From Candidatus Dormiibacter sp. (GTDB lineage Bacteria; Chloroflexota; Dormibacteria; UBA8260), in NCBI GenBank assembly GCA_025450495.1, contig JANWHI010000028.1, positions 1 to 19,591 on the forward strand: a stretch of 19,591 bases of DNA. Reading direction: 5' to 3'. This document shows, in pieces, positions 6,223 through 13,385 of the stretch. Positions within the stretch are counted from its first letter, which is position 1, and every line of letters begins with the position of its first letter. The notes beneath the pieces are model-generated. The model saw only the letters and a program-made list of their open reading frames with translations. It was not told the DNA's origin and did not search any database. Position numbers and translations under genes: made by a program.

Positions 6223-7584
6223 TCACGACGCCGGTTCCTCGAGCGGCACGGCGATGAAGAAGGAGTTGCCCCGCGCCGTCTGGTTGTCGAGCCAGATCCG
6301 CCCGCCCATCCGCTCCACCAGCTGGCGGGCCAGGTAGAGGCCCACGCCGAAGCCGCCGCGCTGGCGCAGCAGCGGGTTCTCCACCTGGTAGAAGGAGGCG
6401 AAGACGCGCTCGACCTCGCCGTCAGGGATGCGCCGGCCGTTGTCGCGGACCTCGATGTGCGCCTTGTTGACGACACGCAGCGCGGTGATCTCCACCGGAT
6501 CGTTGTCGGGCGCGAACTTCAGGGCGTTGTCGATCAGGCAGGCGAGGACGAGCACGAGCCGCTCCTCGTCGACGAAGAGGCTGCCGAGGTTCTCGTCGAT
6601 GTGCACGAGGAAACGGCCGCGGTCGGCCACCTCGACGAAGCGCGACACCACCTGGCGCAGCACGGTGGTGAAGTCGACGGTGGTGGGCCGCAGGCGGATC
6701 TCACCGGACTCGAGCTGCGCGATGCAGAGCAGGTTGTCGGTGAGGCGGCCGAGGTGCTCGGTCTCAGTGCGAAGCTCGTGGAATCCCTCCTGGCGTGCCT
6801 GTGCGGGCAGGTGGTCGCCGGCGTCCTGCATCAGCGCCAGCCACGCCTTGATCTTGGTGAGCGGGGTGCGCAGCTCGTGCGACGCGAGCATCATGAACTC
6901 GCTCTTGATACGGTCGACCTCGCGCAGCTCGGCGAACACCGCGTGCTCCAGCTCGGCGGTGTGGGCCATCTGCTGGGCGCGCGCCATCACCATCTCGCGA
7001 GCGAGCAACGCGCTGGCGAGGGAGACCACGAAGAACAGGAAGAGGCGTGAGACAAGCACGTTGACGAGCGTGTGGTCGAGCGGTGCCGAGACGGCCAGGC
7101 CGACGCCGACATAGAGGGCGCTGATGGTCATCGCGCAGAGCAGGCTGCCGAAGACGCCGAAGCGGAGGCTGCTGAGCCCGATGAGAACGTAGAACACCAC
7201 CGCGAGGTTGCTGATGAAGCCGCCGGTGAGGTACACGAGCGCGCTGGCCACGGCGAGGTCCATGGCCAGCATGGCGATCTGGGTGTTGCGTCCGGGCAGG
7301 TGGCGGATGATCAGCGCCAGGGTCGCGCTCAGGTTGAAGAGACACCAGCCGCCGAGGATGAGGTTGACGGCGCTGGTCGTCGCGGTGTGCGGCTGCCCCG
7401 GGAAGTTGTTGGCGACGCCAGCGTAGACGAGCACCGCCCAGCGGGCCAGCTCGATGACCCTCTCGACGCCGGCGCGTCGATCACGGTCGAGCTGGACAGG
7501 GTGTGCGGCGAACGGCTTGCGCGAGACCTCGGGCGCGACCGCCAGGGGGGCAGCGGGCATACGCTGGGTCAGCTGCTGGGTCAC
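6223..7584 (-). CDS. Membrane sensor histidine kinase
   Basis: This transmembrane sensor kinase of about 453 aa has an N-terminal half with roughly five to six membrane segments (residues about 50-198) and almost no extracellular domain, so it probably senses something in or at the membrane. A short linker leads to the dimerisation/phospho-acceptor domain with His236 in ASHELRTPL, then the ATPase domain with N-box LIDNALKFAP, G1 box DNGRRIPDGE and G2 box GGFGVGLYLARQL. The G1 box has Arg where the second Gly of DxGxG is usual. The start is ambiguous: TTG 7620, GTG 7584 or ATG 7560. I prefer GTG 7584, whose G-TGA overlaps the stop of an upstream mini-ORF. It is the probable partner of the OmpR-type regulator. 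Confidence 0.88.
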   Translation of the reverse strand: MTQQLTQRMPAAPLAVAPEVSRKPFAAHPVQLDRDRRAGVERVIELARWAVLVYAGVANNFPGQPHTATTSAVNLILGGWCLFNLSATLALIIRHLPGRNTQIAMLAMDLAVASALVYLTGGFISNLAVVFYVLIGLSSLRFGVFGSLLCAMTISALYVGVGLAVSAPLDHTLVNVLVSRLFLFFVVSLASALLAREMVMARAQQMAHTAELEHAVFAELREVDRIKSEFMMLASHELRTPLTKIKAWLALMQDAGDHLPAQARQEGFHELRTETEHLGRLTDNLLCIAQLESGEIRLRPTTVDFTTVLRQVVSRFVEVADRGRFLVHIDENLGSLFVDEERLVLVLACLIDNALKFAPDNDPVEITALRVVNKAHIEVRDNGRRIPDGEVERVFASFYQVENPLLRQRGGFGVGLYLARQLVERMGGRIWLDNQTARGNSFFIAVPLEEPAS

Positions 7585-7643
7585 AGCATCGTCCCGCCCG
7601 CGACCGCGCAGGACGCGCAATCCGTCGCAGGCCGCGTGCTCAC
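7581..7643 (-). CDS. Possible leaderless 20-residue upstream ORF of the kinase gene
   Basis: A GTG at 7643 lies 6 nt after a TAGGCT hexamer. It opens a 20-codon frame containing a CASC motif and ending in TGA at 7583-7581, which overlaps the kinase GTG at 7584 as GTGA. It could serve to deliver ribosomes to the kinase start, which lacks a clear ribosome binding site. The frame is short and could be chance. Confidence 0.3.
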   Translation of the reverse strand: MSTRPATDCASCAVAGGTML

Positions 7644-7649
7644 GCGACC

Positions 7650-7655
7650 AGCCTA
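7650..7655 (-). promoter_or_regulatory. Possible -10 element upstream of the membrane kinase
   Basis: TAGGCT (TANNNT type) on the minus strand is 6 nt before the GTG of the mini-ORF at 7643, the same spacing as in front of the genes at 4850 and 12678. There is no good -35. Confidence 0.35.
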
Positions 7656-7686
7656 CCGACCGATCCGGGCGGCGGCGACAAGGACC

Positions 7687-7715
7687 GGTAACGAATACCC
7701 CGGTGACCCTGTAAC
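7687..7715. promoter_or_regulatory. Cluster of three GTNAC units and a small palindrome upstream of the kinase
   Basis: GGTAAC (7687), GGTGAC (7702) and TGTAAC (7710) lie in the gap between the GT-C-like gene and the kinase. The last lies within the 11-bp palindrome CCTGTAACAGG (7708-7718). Spacings are 15 and 8 bp, not 11. The cluster ends 31 bp before the possible -10 TAGGCT. Confidence 0.4.
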
Positions 7716-7737
7716 AGGAATCGCCGCGGCCGTCAGC

Positions 7738-9225
7738 TCACGAGCAGGGCGGCGCCGCGCTCAGCCCCGCGGTGCTGCCATCGCCACCGCCGGCGGACAT
7801 GACCACGCTCGCGGTGAGGACGTCGCGGCAGTCGACCGCCCAGCCCAGGGTGAGCAGCGCCGCCACCTCCTGGCCGCCCGCCGGGAGGATGGCGTCGTGG
7901 ATGCCGGCGTCGCTGATCACCTGGGCCCAGTCCGGCCTGAGGTCGTGGATGTCGAGGTACTGCTGCAGGGCGGCGTCCCCGAACACGGCCGTCTCGTCGT
8001 AGAGGTAGACGACGCGCCCCGCCGGGAGCCTGCCGGCGAGGTACCCCGTCCAGGTGTCGATCGAGTAGATACGCCGGCCGGCGAGGTGGACGGCGGCGTA
8101 ATCCGCAGCGGCCCGGGGCTCGTGGGACGACTCGTAGCTCGCCGCCGCTTTTGCGCTCAGCTGCGGGACCACAGCAGCCGCCGTGCCCGCGGCGACCACG
8201 GCGACCATGGCCGACGCGAACCACGCCGGCGGTCGCCGCCAGCGCCGTGGCGCCGGCCACATCGCGCGCCCCAGGCGGCCACGGTGTTCGGACCACGCGG
8301 CCGCGCCGTACATGGCCAGCTGCGGGGCCGCGACCAGCGCGAACAGCGAGACGTTGCGCTGCGCCTGCAGCGCCGCGGCGAACACGGCACCCGCCAGCAC
8401 GACGTCGAAGAGGTCGCGACGGCGGCTCAGCACCCAGGCGATGACCAGCAACGCGGCCTCGACCTCGAAGAGTCGCAGCCAGTTGTCATGGAAGTTGGGT
8501 GACTGCCACTCGGTGACCACCCCGGTCAGCGTGGGGTTGGTGAAGGTGGTGGCCACGTACGACCACCACCCGGGACCGGCGGGATTGACCAGCGTGGCCA
8601 GCGCGCCGGCGGCGATGGCCGCGCCGAGCAGCAGGCGCGACCTGCGGGTGGCGGTGCGCGTGGTGAGCAGCGCGACCACGGCGATGCCGAGCCCGACGAT
8701 GAAGCCGGCGTGCAGGTTGGCCCACACTGCGAACAGCGGGGCAAGCAGCAGCAGCGCCCGTGTCGAGCCGCCGCGCCAGCGCATCACCACATGGAGGACC
8801 ACAGCGGCGCCGAAGAGGCTGATCACCTGGCCACGGACGCCGACAAGCTGGGCAGCGACCAGCGCGCCGACCATCAGGGCGACGGCCATCCAGGGCCCGG
8901 CGGGACGACGGTGTGGCGGGATCGAGAGCACGGCGATGAGCAGCGCCGACGACGCGAGCAGGCCCATGAGCAGCGACGCCAGGCCCGGACCGCCGAGGTC
9001 GACGACGCGGGCCAGGCCAACCTCGTAGAGCCACTGCTGCCCGACCCACGGGTTGGCGGCGTGCAGAAAGCTGAAAGGCTCGACGGCGGGAATGCCGTGG
9101 GCGATGATGTAGTGCCCCATGGCGAGGTGCCACCACACGTCGCTGTCGCGGAAGGGCTGCACGGTGAGCACCAGGCTCAGCAGGGCGGCCCCGATCAGCC
9201 AGCTGTTGCGTCGCAGCGTGCTCAT
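7738..9225 (-). CDS. GT-C-like polytopic membrane protein, copy 2
   Basis: This 495-aa protein has about ten membrane segments and a C-terminal soluble domain (about 370-495) that begins near YSIDTWTGYLAGRLPAGRVV. The first loop carries RDSDVWWHL (residues 26-34) followed by WLYEVG. The DxD in the first extracytoplasmic loop is typical of GT-C glycosyltransferases, which use lipid-linked sugars, so sugar transfer on the outer face of the membrane is a reasonable inference. It is a paralog of the upstream gene, with the same motif order but diverged sequence. Its ATG overlaps the upstream stop by four bases (ATGA at 9222-9225), indicating coupled translation. Confidence 0.82.
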   Translation of the reverse strand: MSTLRRNSWLIGAALLSLVLTVQPFRDSDVWWHLAMGHYIIAHGIPAVEPFSFLHAANPWVGQQWLYEVGLARVVDLGGPGLASLLMGLLASSALLIAVLSIPPHRRPAGPWMAVALMVGALVAAQLVGVRGQVISLFGAAVVLHVVMRWRGGSTRALLLLAPLFAVWANLHAGFIVGLGIAVVALLTTRTATRRSRLLLGAAIAAGALATLVNPAGPGWWSYVATTFTNPTLTGVVTEWQSPNFHDNWLRLFEVEAALLVIAWVLSRRRDLFDVVLAGAVFAAALQAQRNVSLFALVAAPQLAMYGAAAWSEHRGRLGRAMWPAPRRWRRPPAWFASAMVAVVAAGTAAAVVPQLSAKAAASYESSHEPRAAADYAAVHLAGRRIYSIDTWTGYLAGRLPAGRVVYLYDETAVFGDAALQQYLDIHDLRPDWAQVISDAGIHDAILPAGGQEVAALLTLGWAVDCRDVLTASVVMSAGGGDGSTAGLSAAPPCS

Positions 9226-10874
9226 CCGAGTGCCTGCTGCAGCTGCGACGGCGGCGTCTGCACCAGCAGCGTGCAGGTGTCACCGGGGGTGGTGGACGAC
9301 GGTTGCGCCGGCAGGTGCAGGCTGGCGACGCGGTCGCGGGGCGCGAAGGCGACGTTGTGCGGGTCGGCATACACCTGCACCCAGTCGGGCGCATGCGCCA
9401 TGACATTGCTGAGCGGCGCGTTGGTGTCGAAGAGGACGATGTCGGTGTTGGCGTTGCGCAGGATGGTGTCCCACTGCGGGGTGACCGACTCGACGTCGCC
9501 GTAGGTGTACAGCAGCGCGTCACCCATCAGCGCGGCATCACCGAACACGAAAACACGGTCGCCCTGGGCGGAGAGACGATAGGCGAGGTAGCCACCCTCG
9601 CCGTACTGGTTGAAGATGCGCAGCGGCTGCGGGGCGGCGGCGAGCCAGCGGGCTGCGCACACCGGGAAGTCCTGTGCGTAGAACAACGAGTCCTCGCGGG
9701 TGTGCATCGCTGGGAGCAGCCTGGCGCCGACGTAGATGACCAGGACAGCCCCGCAGAGCAGCATCCAGCTGAGCACGCGGATGGGCACCGGTGGCAGCGC
9801 CTTGCGACGCGGCGGGCGGCTGCGCAGCCGTCGCACCAGGATGTCGGCCTGGTTGATCCACACCGGCGTGGACGCGGCGACGAAGAGCGCGATGTGGCGC
9901 ACCGACTGCAGCGACAGCGCCACCGTCACCAGCACGAGCGCAGCGTCGCGCAGCCTGATGCTGCGGTTGGCCACGACCATGGTCAGCAGGGTGAGCAGCA
10001 TCAGGCCGAAGAAGCGCACCGACCAGTCATGGAAGTCTGGTGAATGCCACTCGAGGATGAGCGACTGCTGCGCTGCCGACCCCTGCGTGGCAAACGGGTA
10101 GAGGATGATCGACGGGCCGTTGAGGTTGATCGCCGAGATCAGCAGGCACCCGACCAGCAGCATCGCGAGGCCGCGCACGCGTGCGATCGGCGTGCGGCCC
10201 GGAAGGCCGAGCAGGTGCGCCGCCAGCTCGGCGACGAGCACCACACCCATGAAGCCGAGCCCGATGAGAAACCCAGAGTGAAGGTTGCTCCATACCAGGA
10301 AGATGGGCAGGAGCAGCAGCGACAGGCGGCCGCCGCGGCGCAGCTGGTGCTCGGTGAACAGCAGCGTCAGACAGGCAAGCGCGAAGGTGATCATCTGCGC
10401 GCGCGGCCCCCAGATCGGGTAGCCGGTGATCACCGCGAGCACCATGCCGCCGCCGAGCACGAACGGGCCCGGGCGATCCAAGCGCGCCCGCAGGAAGATG
10501 CACAGCACGCCGAGCCAGGTGACCACGCTGAGCACCGCGACGATCGCCGCCAACCCGGCCCACCGGTAGAGGCCCGCGAACAGAACCTCGGTGAGCCACT
10601 CGTGCATCGTCCAGGCGTGATTGCTGACGGTGTAGGTGAAGGGGTCGGTGTGGAGCAGCCCGCCGGCCTGCAGGATCAGCTGGCCACTGCGCAGGTGCCA
10701 CCAGAAGTCGGGGTCGCGGATGGCGTTGGTGACCGGGAACGCGAGCGCGATGATGACCGCGCTGAGAAACAGCCCGCCCGGAGAGGTGAGCCGGTCGATC
10801 AACGACTGGCGGGGCCCGTCGGCGTGGTGTGGAGCGGCGGAGAGAGGCGCGGCCACGGGCGCCGTGCTGATCAC
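9222..10874 (-). CDS. GT-C-like polytopic membrane protein, copy 1
   Basis: This protein of about 550 aa has a cytoplasmic N-terminus, about ten membrane segments and a C-terminal soluble domain beginning near RIFNQYGEGGYLAYRL. The first loop has RDPDFWWHL and then HEWLTEVLFAGL, matching RDSDVWWHL and WLYEVG in the downstream paralog. The shared DxD-x-WWHL motif suggests a GT-C-type sugar transferase or a related cell-surface enzyme. I prefer GTG 10874 over an open frame reaching TTG/ATG-like starts up to 10937, because a GACAAT hexamer (10884-10889) lies 9 nt before this GTG. It is probably co-transcribed with the next two minus-strand genes or at least with its paralog. Confidence 0.82.
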   Translation of the reverse strand: MISTAPVAAPLSAAPHHADGPRQSLIDRLTSPGGLFLSAVIIALAFPVTNAIRDPDFWWHLRSGQLILQAGGLLHTDPFTYTVSNHAWTMHEWLTEVLFAGLYRWAGLAAIVAVLSVVTWLGVLCIFLRARLDRPGPFVLGGGMVLAVITGYPIWGPRAQMITFALACLTLLFTEHQLRRGGRLSLLLLPIFLVWSNLHSGFLIGLGFMGVVLVAELAAHLLGLPGRTPIARVRGLAMLLVGCLLISAINLNGPSIILYPFATQGSAAQQSLILEWHSPDFHDWSVRFFGLMLLTLLTMVVANRSIRLRDAALVLVTVALSLQSVRHIALFVAASTPVWINQADILVRRLRSRPPRRKALPPVPIRVLSWMLLCGAVLVIYVGARLLPAMHTREDSLFYAQDFPVCAARWLAAAPQPLRIFNQYGEGGYLAYRLSAQGDRVFVFGDAALMGDALLYTYGDVESVTPQWDTILRNANTDIVLFDTNAPLSNVMAHAPDWVQVYADPHNVAFAPRDRVASLHLPAQPSSTTPGDTCTLLVQTPPSQLQQALG

Positions 10875-10883
10875 GTCGCCGCC

Positions 10884-10889
10884 ATTGTC
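10884..10889 (-). promoter_or_regulatory. Possible -10 element of the GT-C-like pair
   Basis: GACAAT on the minus strand is 9 nt before the GTG at 10874, giving a very short or absent leader. The same hexamer is found in front of the HAD gene at 12666-12671. Confidence 0.4.
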
Positions 10890-10906
10890 CCCCGCAATTG
10901 CGCAGA

Positions 10907-10927
10907 GTGACCTCGCGCGACGGTCAC
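10907..10927. promoter_or_regulatory. Inverted repeat upstream of the GT-C-like pair
   Basis: GTGACC and GGTCAC are perfect inverted arms separated by 9 bp. The proximal arm ends 17 bp before the possible -10 GACAAT, so it occupies the -35 position. It could be an operator for a dimeric regulator. Confidence 0.45.
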
Positions 10928-10957
10928 GCGCGATCAACGGATTGGTTCTGGGCCAGG

Positions 10958-11362
10958 CTACGCAGGCGTGACGGCGTGGTCACCGAGCGCTGCGCGGAGC
11001 GCGCCATTGAGCGCCTCCGCATCAAACGGCTTGTTCATGAAGGTGACGCCACCGAGCTTGATCACCGCCTCGATCTCGTCGTCGAAGTTGCGCGCGGTGA
11101 GCAGGATCACCGGGATCGCGGCCAGGTGTGGCGCTTCACGGATCGCCCGGCACAGTGAGAGGCCGGAGAGCCGCGGCATCATCACGTCGGCGACGACGAC
11201 GTCGGGGGTCCACTCATCGAGCACCGCGAGCGCCTCGATGCCGTCGGCAGCGGTGCGCGTGACGTAGCCGTCCATGGTGAGGCGCATCTCGAGGAAACGC
11301 CGGAGCGAGGCGTCGTCCTCGACGATGAGGATGGCCGCGTTCGTTTGCGAGAGCGGACCCAT
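10958..11362 (-). CDS. Stand-alone response-regulator receiver protein
   Basis: This 134-aa protein is a single CheY-like receiver with no output domain. The acidic cluster is Glu15-Asp16-Asp17, the phospho-acceptor Asp59 lies in VVVADVMMPRLSG, the switch Thr is 89 and Lys111 lies in FMNKPF. Such proteins act by protein-protein contact or as phosphate relays. ATG 11362 follows GAGGAG by 10 bp. It is divergent from a DegS/LiaS-like kinase, which may be its phosphodonor, though those kinases usually pair with NarL/LuxR-type regulators. Confidence 0.92.
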   Translation of the reverse strand: MGPLSQTNAAILIVEDDASLRRFLEMRLTMDGYVTRTAADGIEALAVLDEWTPDVVVADVMMPRLSGLSLCRAIREAPHLAAIPVILLTARNFDDEIEAVIKLGGVTFMNKPFDAEALNGALRAALGDHAVTPA

Positions 11363-11394
11363 ATAGCAGCGGCTCCTCGTGAACTGACCTGTCG

Positions 11395-11400
11395 GTTATA
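11395..11400 (-). promoter_or_regulatory. Possible -10 element of the receiver gene
   Basis: TATAAC on the minus strand would give a leader of about 25 nt that includes the GAGGAG ribosome binding site at 11373-11378. A CTGAC/GTTAT pair with 11-bp spacing (11384 and 11395) overlaps it. Confidence 0.4.
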
Positions 11401-11529
11401 GGTCTGGCCGGGGCTGCCTTCGTGCCGCGCAACCACCCTGTGACCCGGCTTCGACCGGCCCCGCACGAGGCAGCGCCGGAGGGCGGCGCGGTGCGGCGTT
11501 TCGTGACCGAGACGGCGTCTGCGCGCCGG

Positions 11530-11535
11530 TATCAT
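11530..11535 (+). promoter_or_regulatory. Possible -10 element upstream of the cytoplasmic kinase
   Basis: TATCAT is followed by 7 nt and an ATG (11543) that opens a mini-ORF. It also overlaps another ATG (11534) in the same frame. There is no good -35. Confidence 0.45.
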
Positions 11536-11542
11536 GGCCGCC

Positions 11543-11575
11543 ATGGTCCCCCGCCTCAATTTCAACGCGTCGTGA
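11543..11575 (+). CDS. Possible leaderless 10-residue upstream ORF of the cytoplasmic kinase
   Basis: ATG 11543 opens the peptide MVPRLNFNAS, which ends in TGA at 11573-11575. This overlaps the kinase GTG (11572) as GTGA. The kinase start has no ribosome binding site, so coupled re-initiation from a leaderless mini-ORF is an attractive explanation. It is short enough to be chance. Confidence 0.35.
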   Translation: MVPRLNFNAS

Positions 11576-12630
11576 CCGCGCAGGGGCAGGCGCCGACGGT
11601 CAACCCGTCAGCTCTGTCCGGGGTGCGTTTCCTGTTGACCCAGCGCATCGAGGACCTCGAGTCGGCGGCGGCCCGGCTCGACGCGCGGCTGGCCGACACC
11701 GCCGACGCTCGCGAGGAGTTGCGCCGCCGCACCCAGGAGAGCGAGAAGCGCTGGCGCGGCCTGCTCGATCACCTGCAGGGCCTCGACCCCGAGGAGCTCG
11801 ACAACGGTTTTCGCAGCCTGGCGCGTTTCAGGGCCGACCTCGCCGCGGTGGACGAGCGCTTCCGCGATGTCAGCGCCCGGCTCATCGACCTGCGCGGCGA
11901 GCAGGAGGTGCTGCGCTCGGTGTACCGCAGCCTCGATGACCTGGCCGCTGCCGCGGCGCCGCACGCCGACCGCTCACGCGTGCGCGACGCCTCGCGGCAG
12001 GTCTTCCCGATCATCGAGGAGGAGCGCATGCGGATCGCCCGCGACATGCACGACGGGCCGGCCCAGTCGATGGCCAACCTCGTGCTCCAGGCCGAGATCC
12101 TCGAACGGCTGATCCAGCGCGATCCCGGCCAGGTGGTCAAGGAGCTCGCCGATTTCAAGGACGGCGTCCGCGCCGTGCTCGAGGACACGCGCCGGCTGAT
12201 CTTCGATCTCCGCCCGATGACTCTCGACGACCTCGGCCTGGTGCCGACCCTGCGCAAGTTCGTCAAAGACTACGGCGACAAGGCCAAGCTCAACGCGCAG
12301 CTCCGGGTGATGGGGGAGGAGGTGCGCCTGCCGGGCTCCTACGAGCCGTCGATCTTCCGCATCATCCAGGAGGCGCTCAACAACGCGCGCAAACACGCCA
12401 AAGCGCGCAACGTCGAGGTGCTGATCAACTTCCAGGACGACACGGTCACCGCGGTGGTTCGCGATGATGGCGTGGGCATGGACGTGGCCGCCATCGAGGC
12501 GAGGATCGACGGCAGCAAGAACCTCGGGCTGATCTCGATGCGCGAACGCGCCGAGCTGGAGAAGGGCACGCTCGAGATCCGGTCGGAGCCGGGCAAGGGC
12601 ACCGAGGTGAGAGCCGGGTTCCCGATCTGA
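11572..12630 (+). CDS. DegS/LiaS-like cytoplasmic histidine kinase
   Basis: This kinase of about 352 aa belongs to the HisKA_3 (NarL-partner) class and has no membrane segment. The N-terminal half (about 15-140) is a long charged coiled-coil (RIEDLESAAARLDARL and similar), as in DegS. The phospho-acceptor His160 lies in IARDMHDGPAQSM. The small ATPase domain has QEALNNARKHAKA, DDGVGMD and GLISMRERAELEKGTLEIRSEPG, and ends AGFPI. Upstream in-frame starts back to 11422 would lie before the likely promoter, so I take GTG 11572. No LuxR-type partner is in the window. A stand-alone receiver is encoded divergently. Confidence 0.9.
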   Translation: MTAQGQAPTVNPSALSGVRFLLTQRIEDLESAAARLDARLADTADAREELRRRTQESEKRWRGLLDHLQGLDPEELDNGFRSLARFRADLAAVDERFRDVSARLIDLRGEQEVLRSVYRSLDDLAAAAAPHADRSRVRDASRQVFPIIEEERMRIARDMHDGPAQSMANLVLQAEILERLIQRDPGQVVKELADFKDGVRAVLEDTRRLIFDLRPMTLDDLGLVPTLRKFVKDYGDKAKLNAQLRVMGEEVRLPGSYEPSIFRIIQEALNNARKHAKARNVEVLINFQDDTVTAVVRDDGVGMDVAAIEARIDGSKNLGLISMRERAELEKGTLEIRSEPGKGTEVRAGFPI

Positions 12631-12665
12631 GGCGGTCCGAGCGGCCCGGAGATGTGAAGGTGCGG

Positions 12666-12671
12666 GACAAT
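12666..12671 (+). promoter_or_regulatory. -10 element for a leaderless transcript of the HAD gene
   Basis: GACAAT is followed by exactly 6 nt and the ATG at 12678, the same geometry as the gene at 4850. It lies in the 47-bp gap after the kinase. The gene may also be read from the kinase promoter. Confidence 0.45.
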
Positions 12672-12677
12672 ACGGGC

Positions 12678-13385
12678 ATGCGATTCCGCGTCCTGGCCTG
12701 CGATTACGACGGCACCGTCGCATCCCAGGGGATTCTCGAACCAGACACCGTCGACTCAATACGAAGGCTGCGCGAGAGCGGGCGCCGCGTGGTGCTGGTG
12801 ACCGGCAGGATCCTCGACGAGCTGCTCGACATCTGTGACGACGTCGACGTCTTCGACCTCGCCGTCGTCGAGAACGGGGCCCTCCTCTACAACCCGGCGA
12901 CCGGCAGGCAACAGCTGCTGGCGCCAACCCTGCCGCGACGCTTCGTGGCCGCGCTGCAGGCCCAGGCGGTGACCCCCCTGTCGGTGGGGCGGGCCATCCT
13001 CTCCACCTGGGAGCCCTTCGAGTCCGCGGTGGTGCACACCATCCACGAGATGGAGCTCGACCTCCAGATCGTGTTCAACAAGCACTCGGTGATGGTGCTG
13101 CCGGCGAGCGTCAACAAGGCCACCGGCCTGACGGTGGCGCTGGACAGGCTCGGGGAGACGGCCGAGGCGACGGTCGCCGTGGGCGACGCCGAGAACGACC
13201 TGGTGATGCTCGGCATGGCCGGCTGCGCGGTGGCGGTGGGCAACGCTCTCACCAGCGTCAAGGAGCGCGCCGACCTGGTCATGCCGGGCCGCGCCGGCGA
13301 GGGTGTCCGCGAGCTGATCGACCAGATCGTCGCCGACGACCTGGCCTCAGCCCTGGCCCGCGCCGTCCACCGCCGCGCAGGCTGA
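12678..13385 (+). CDS. HAD-superfamily phosphatase (class IIB, Cof/SPP-like)
   Basis: This 235-aa hydrolase has the four HAD motifs: I, CDYDGT with nucleophile Asp9 and acid/base Asp11; II, VTGR at 41-44; III, Lys147 in VNKATGLTVAL; IV, VGDAENDLVML with Asp170 and Asp174. A cap of about 100 residues between motifs II and III places it in class IIB, which includes Cof-type sugar phosphatases, sucrose-phosphate phosphatase and phosphoglycolate phosphatase. The substrate cannot be told from sequence. Starting at ATG 12678 puts the first motif at residue 8, as usual. An earlier in-frame GTG at 12654 lies before the -10. The 3' end overlaps malQ by 39 bp on the opposite strand. Confidence 0.9.
   Translation: MRFRVLACDYDGTVASQGILEPDTVDSIRRLRESGRRVVLVTGRILDELLDICDDVDVFDLAVVENGALLYNPATGRQQLLAPTLPRRFVAALQAQAVTPLSVGRAILSTWEPFESAVVHTIHEMELDLQIVFNKHSVMVLPASVNKATGLTVALDRLGETAEATVAVGDAENDLVMLGMAGCAVAVGNALTSVKERADLVMPGRAGEGVRELIDQIVADDLASALARAVHRRAG

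Noticed and set aside
6084..6476. N-terminal extension of the response regulator by 131 codons
   Set aside because: It overlaps the kinase gene in another frame and is Arg/Ser-rich noise. The receiver domain starts normally after the ATG at 6083, which has a ribosome binding site.
10958..12630. Receiver and DegS-like kinase as an established cognate pair
   Set aside because: They are divergent, and this kinase class usually works with LuxR-type regulators, so I leave the pairing as a possibility only.
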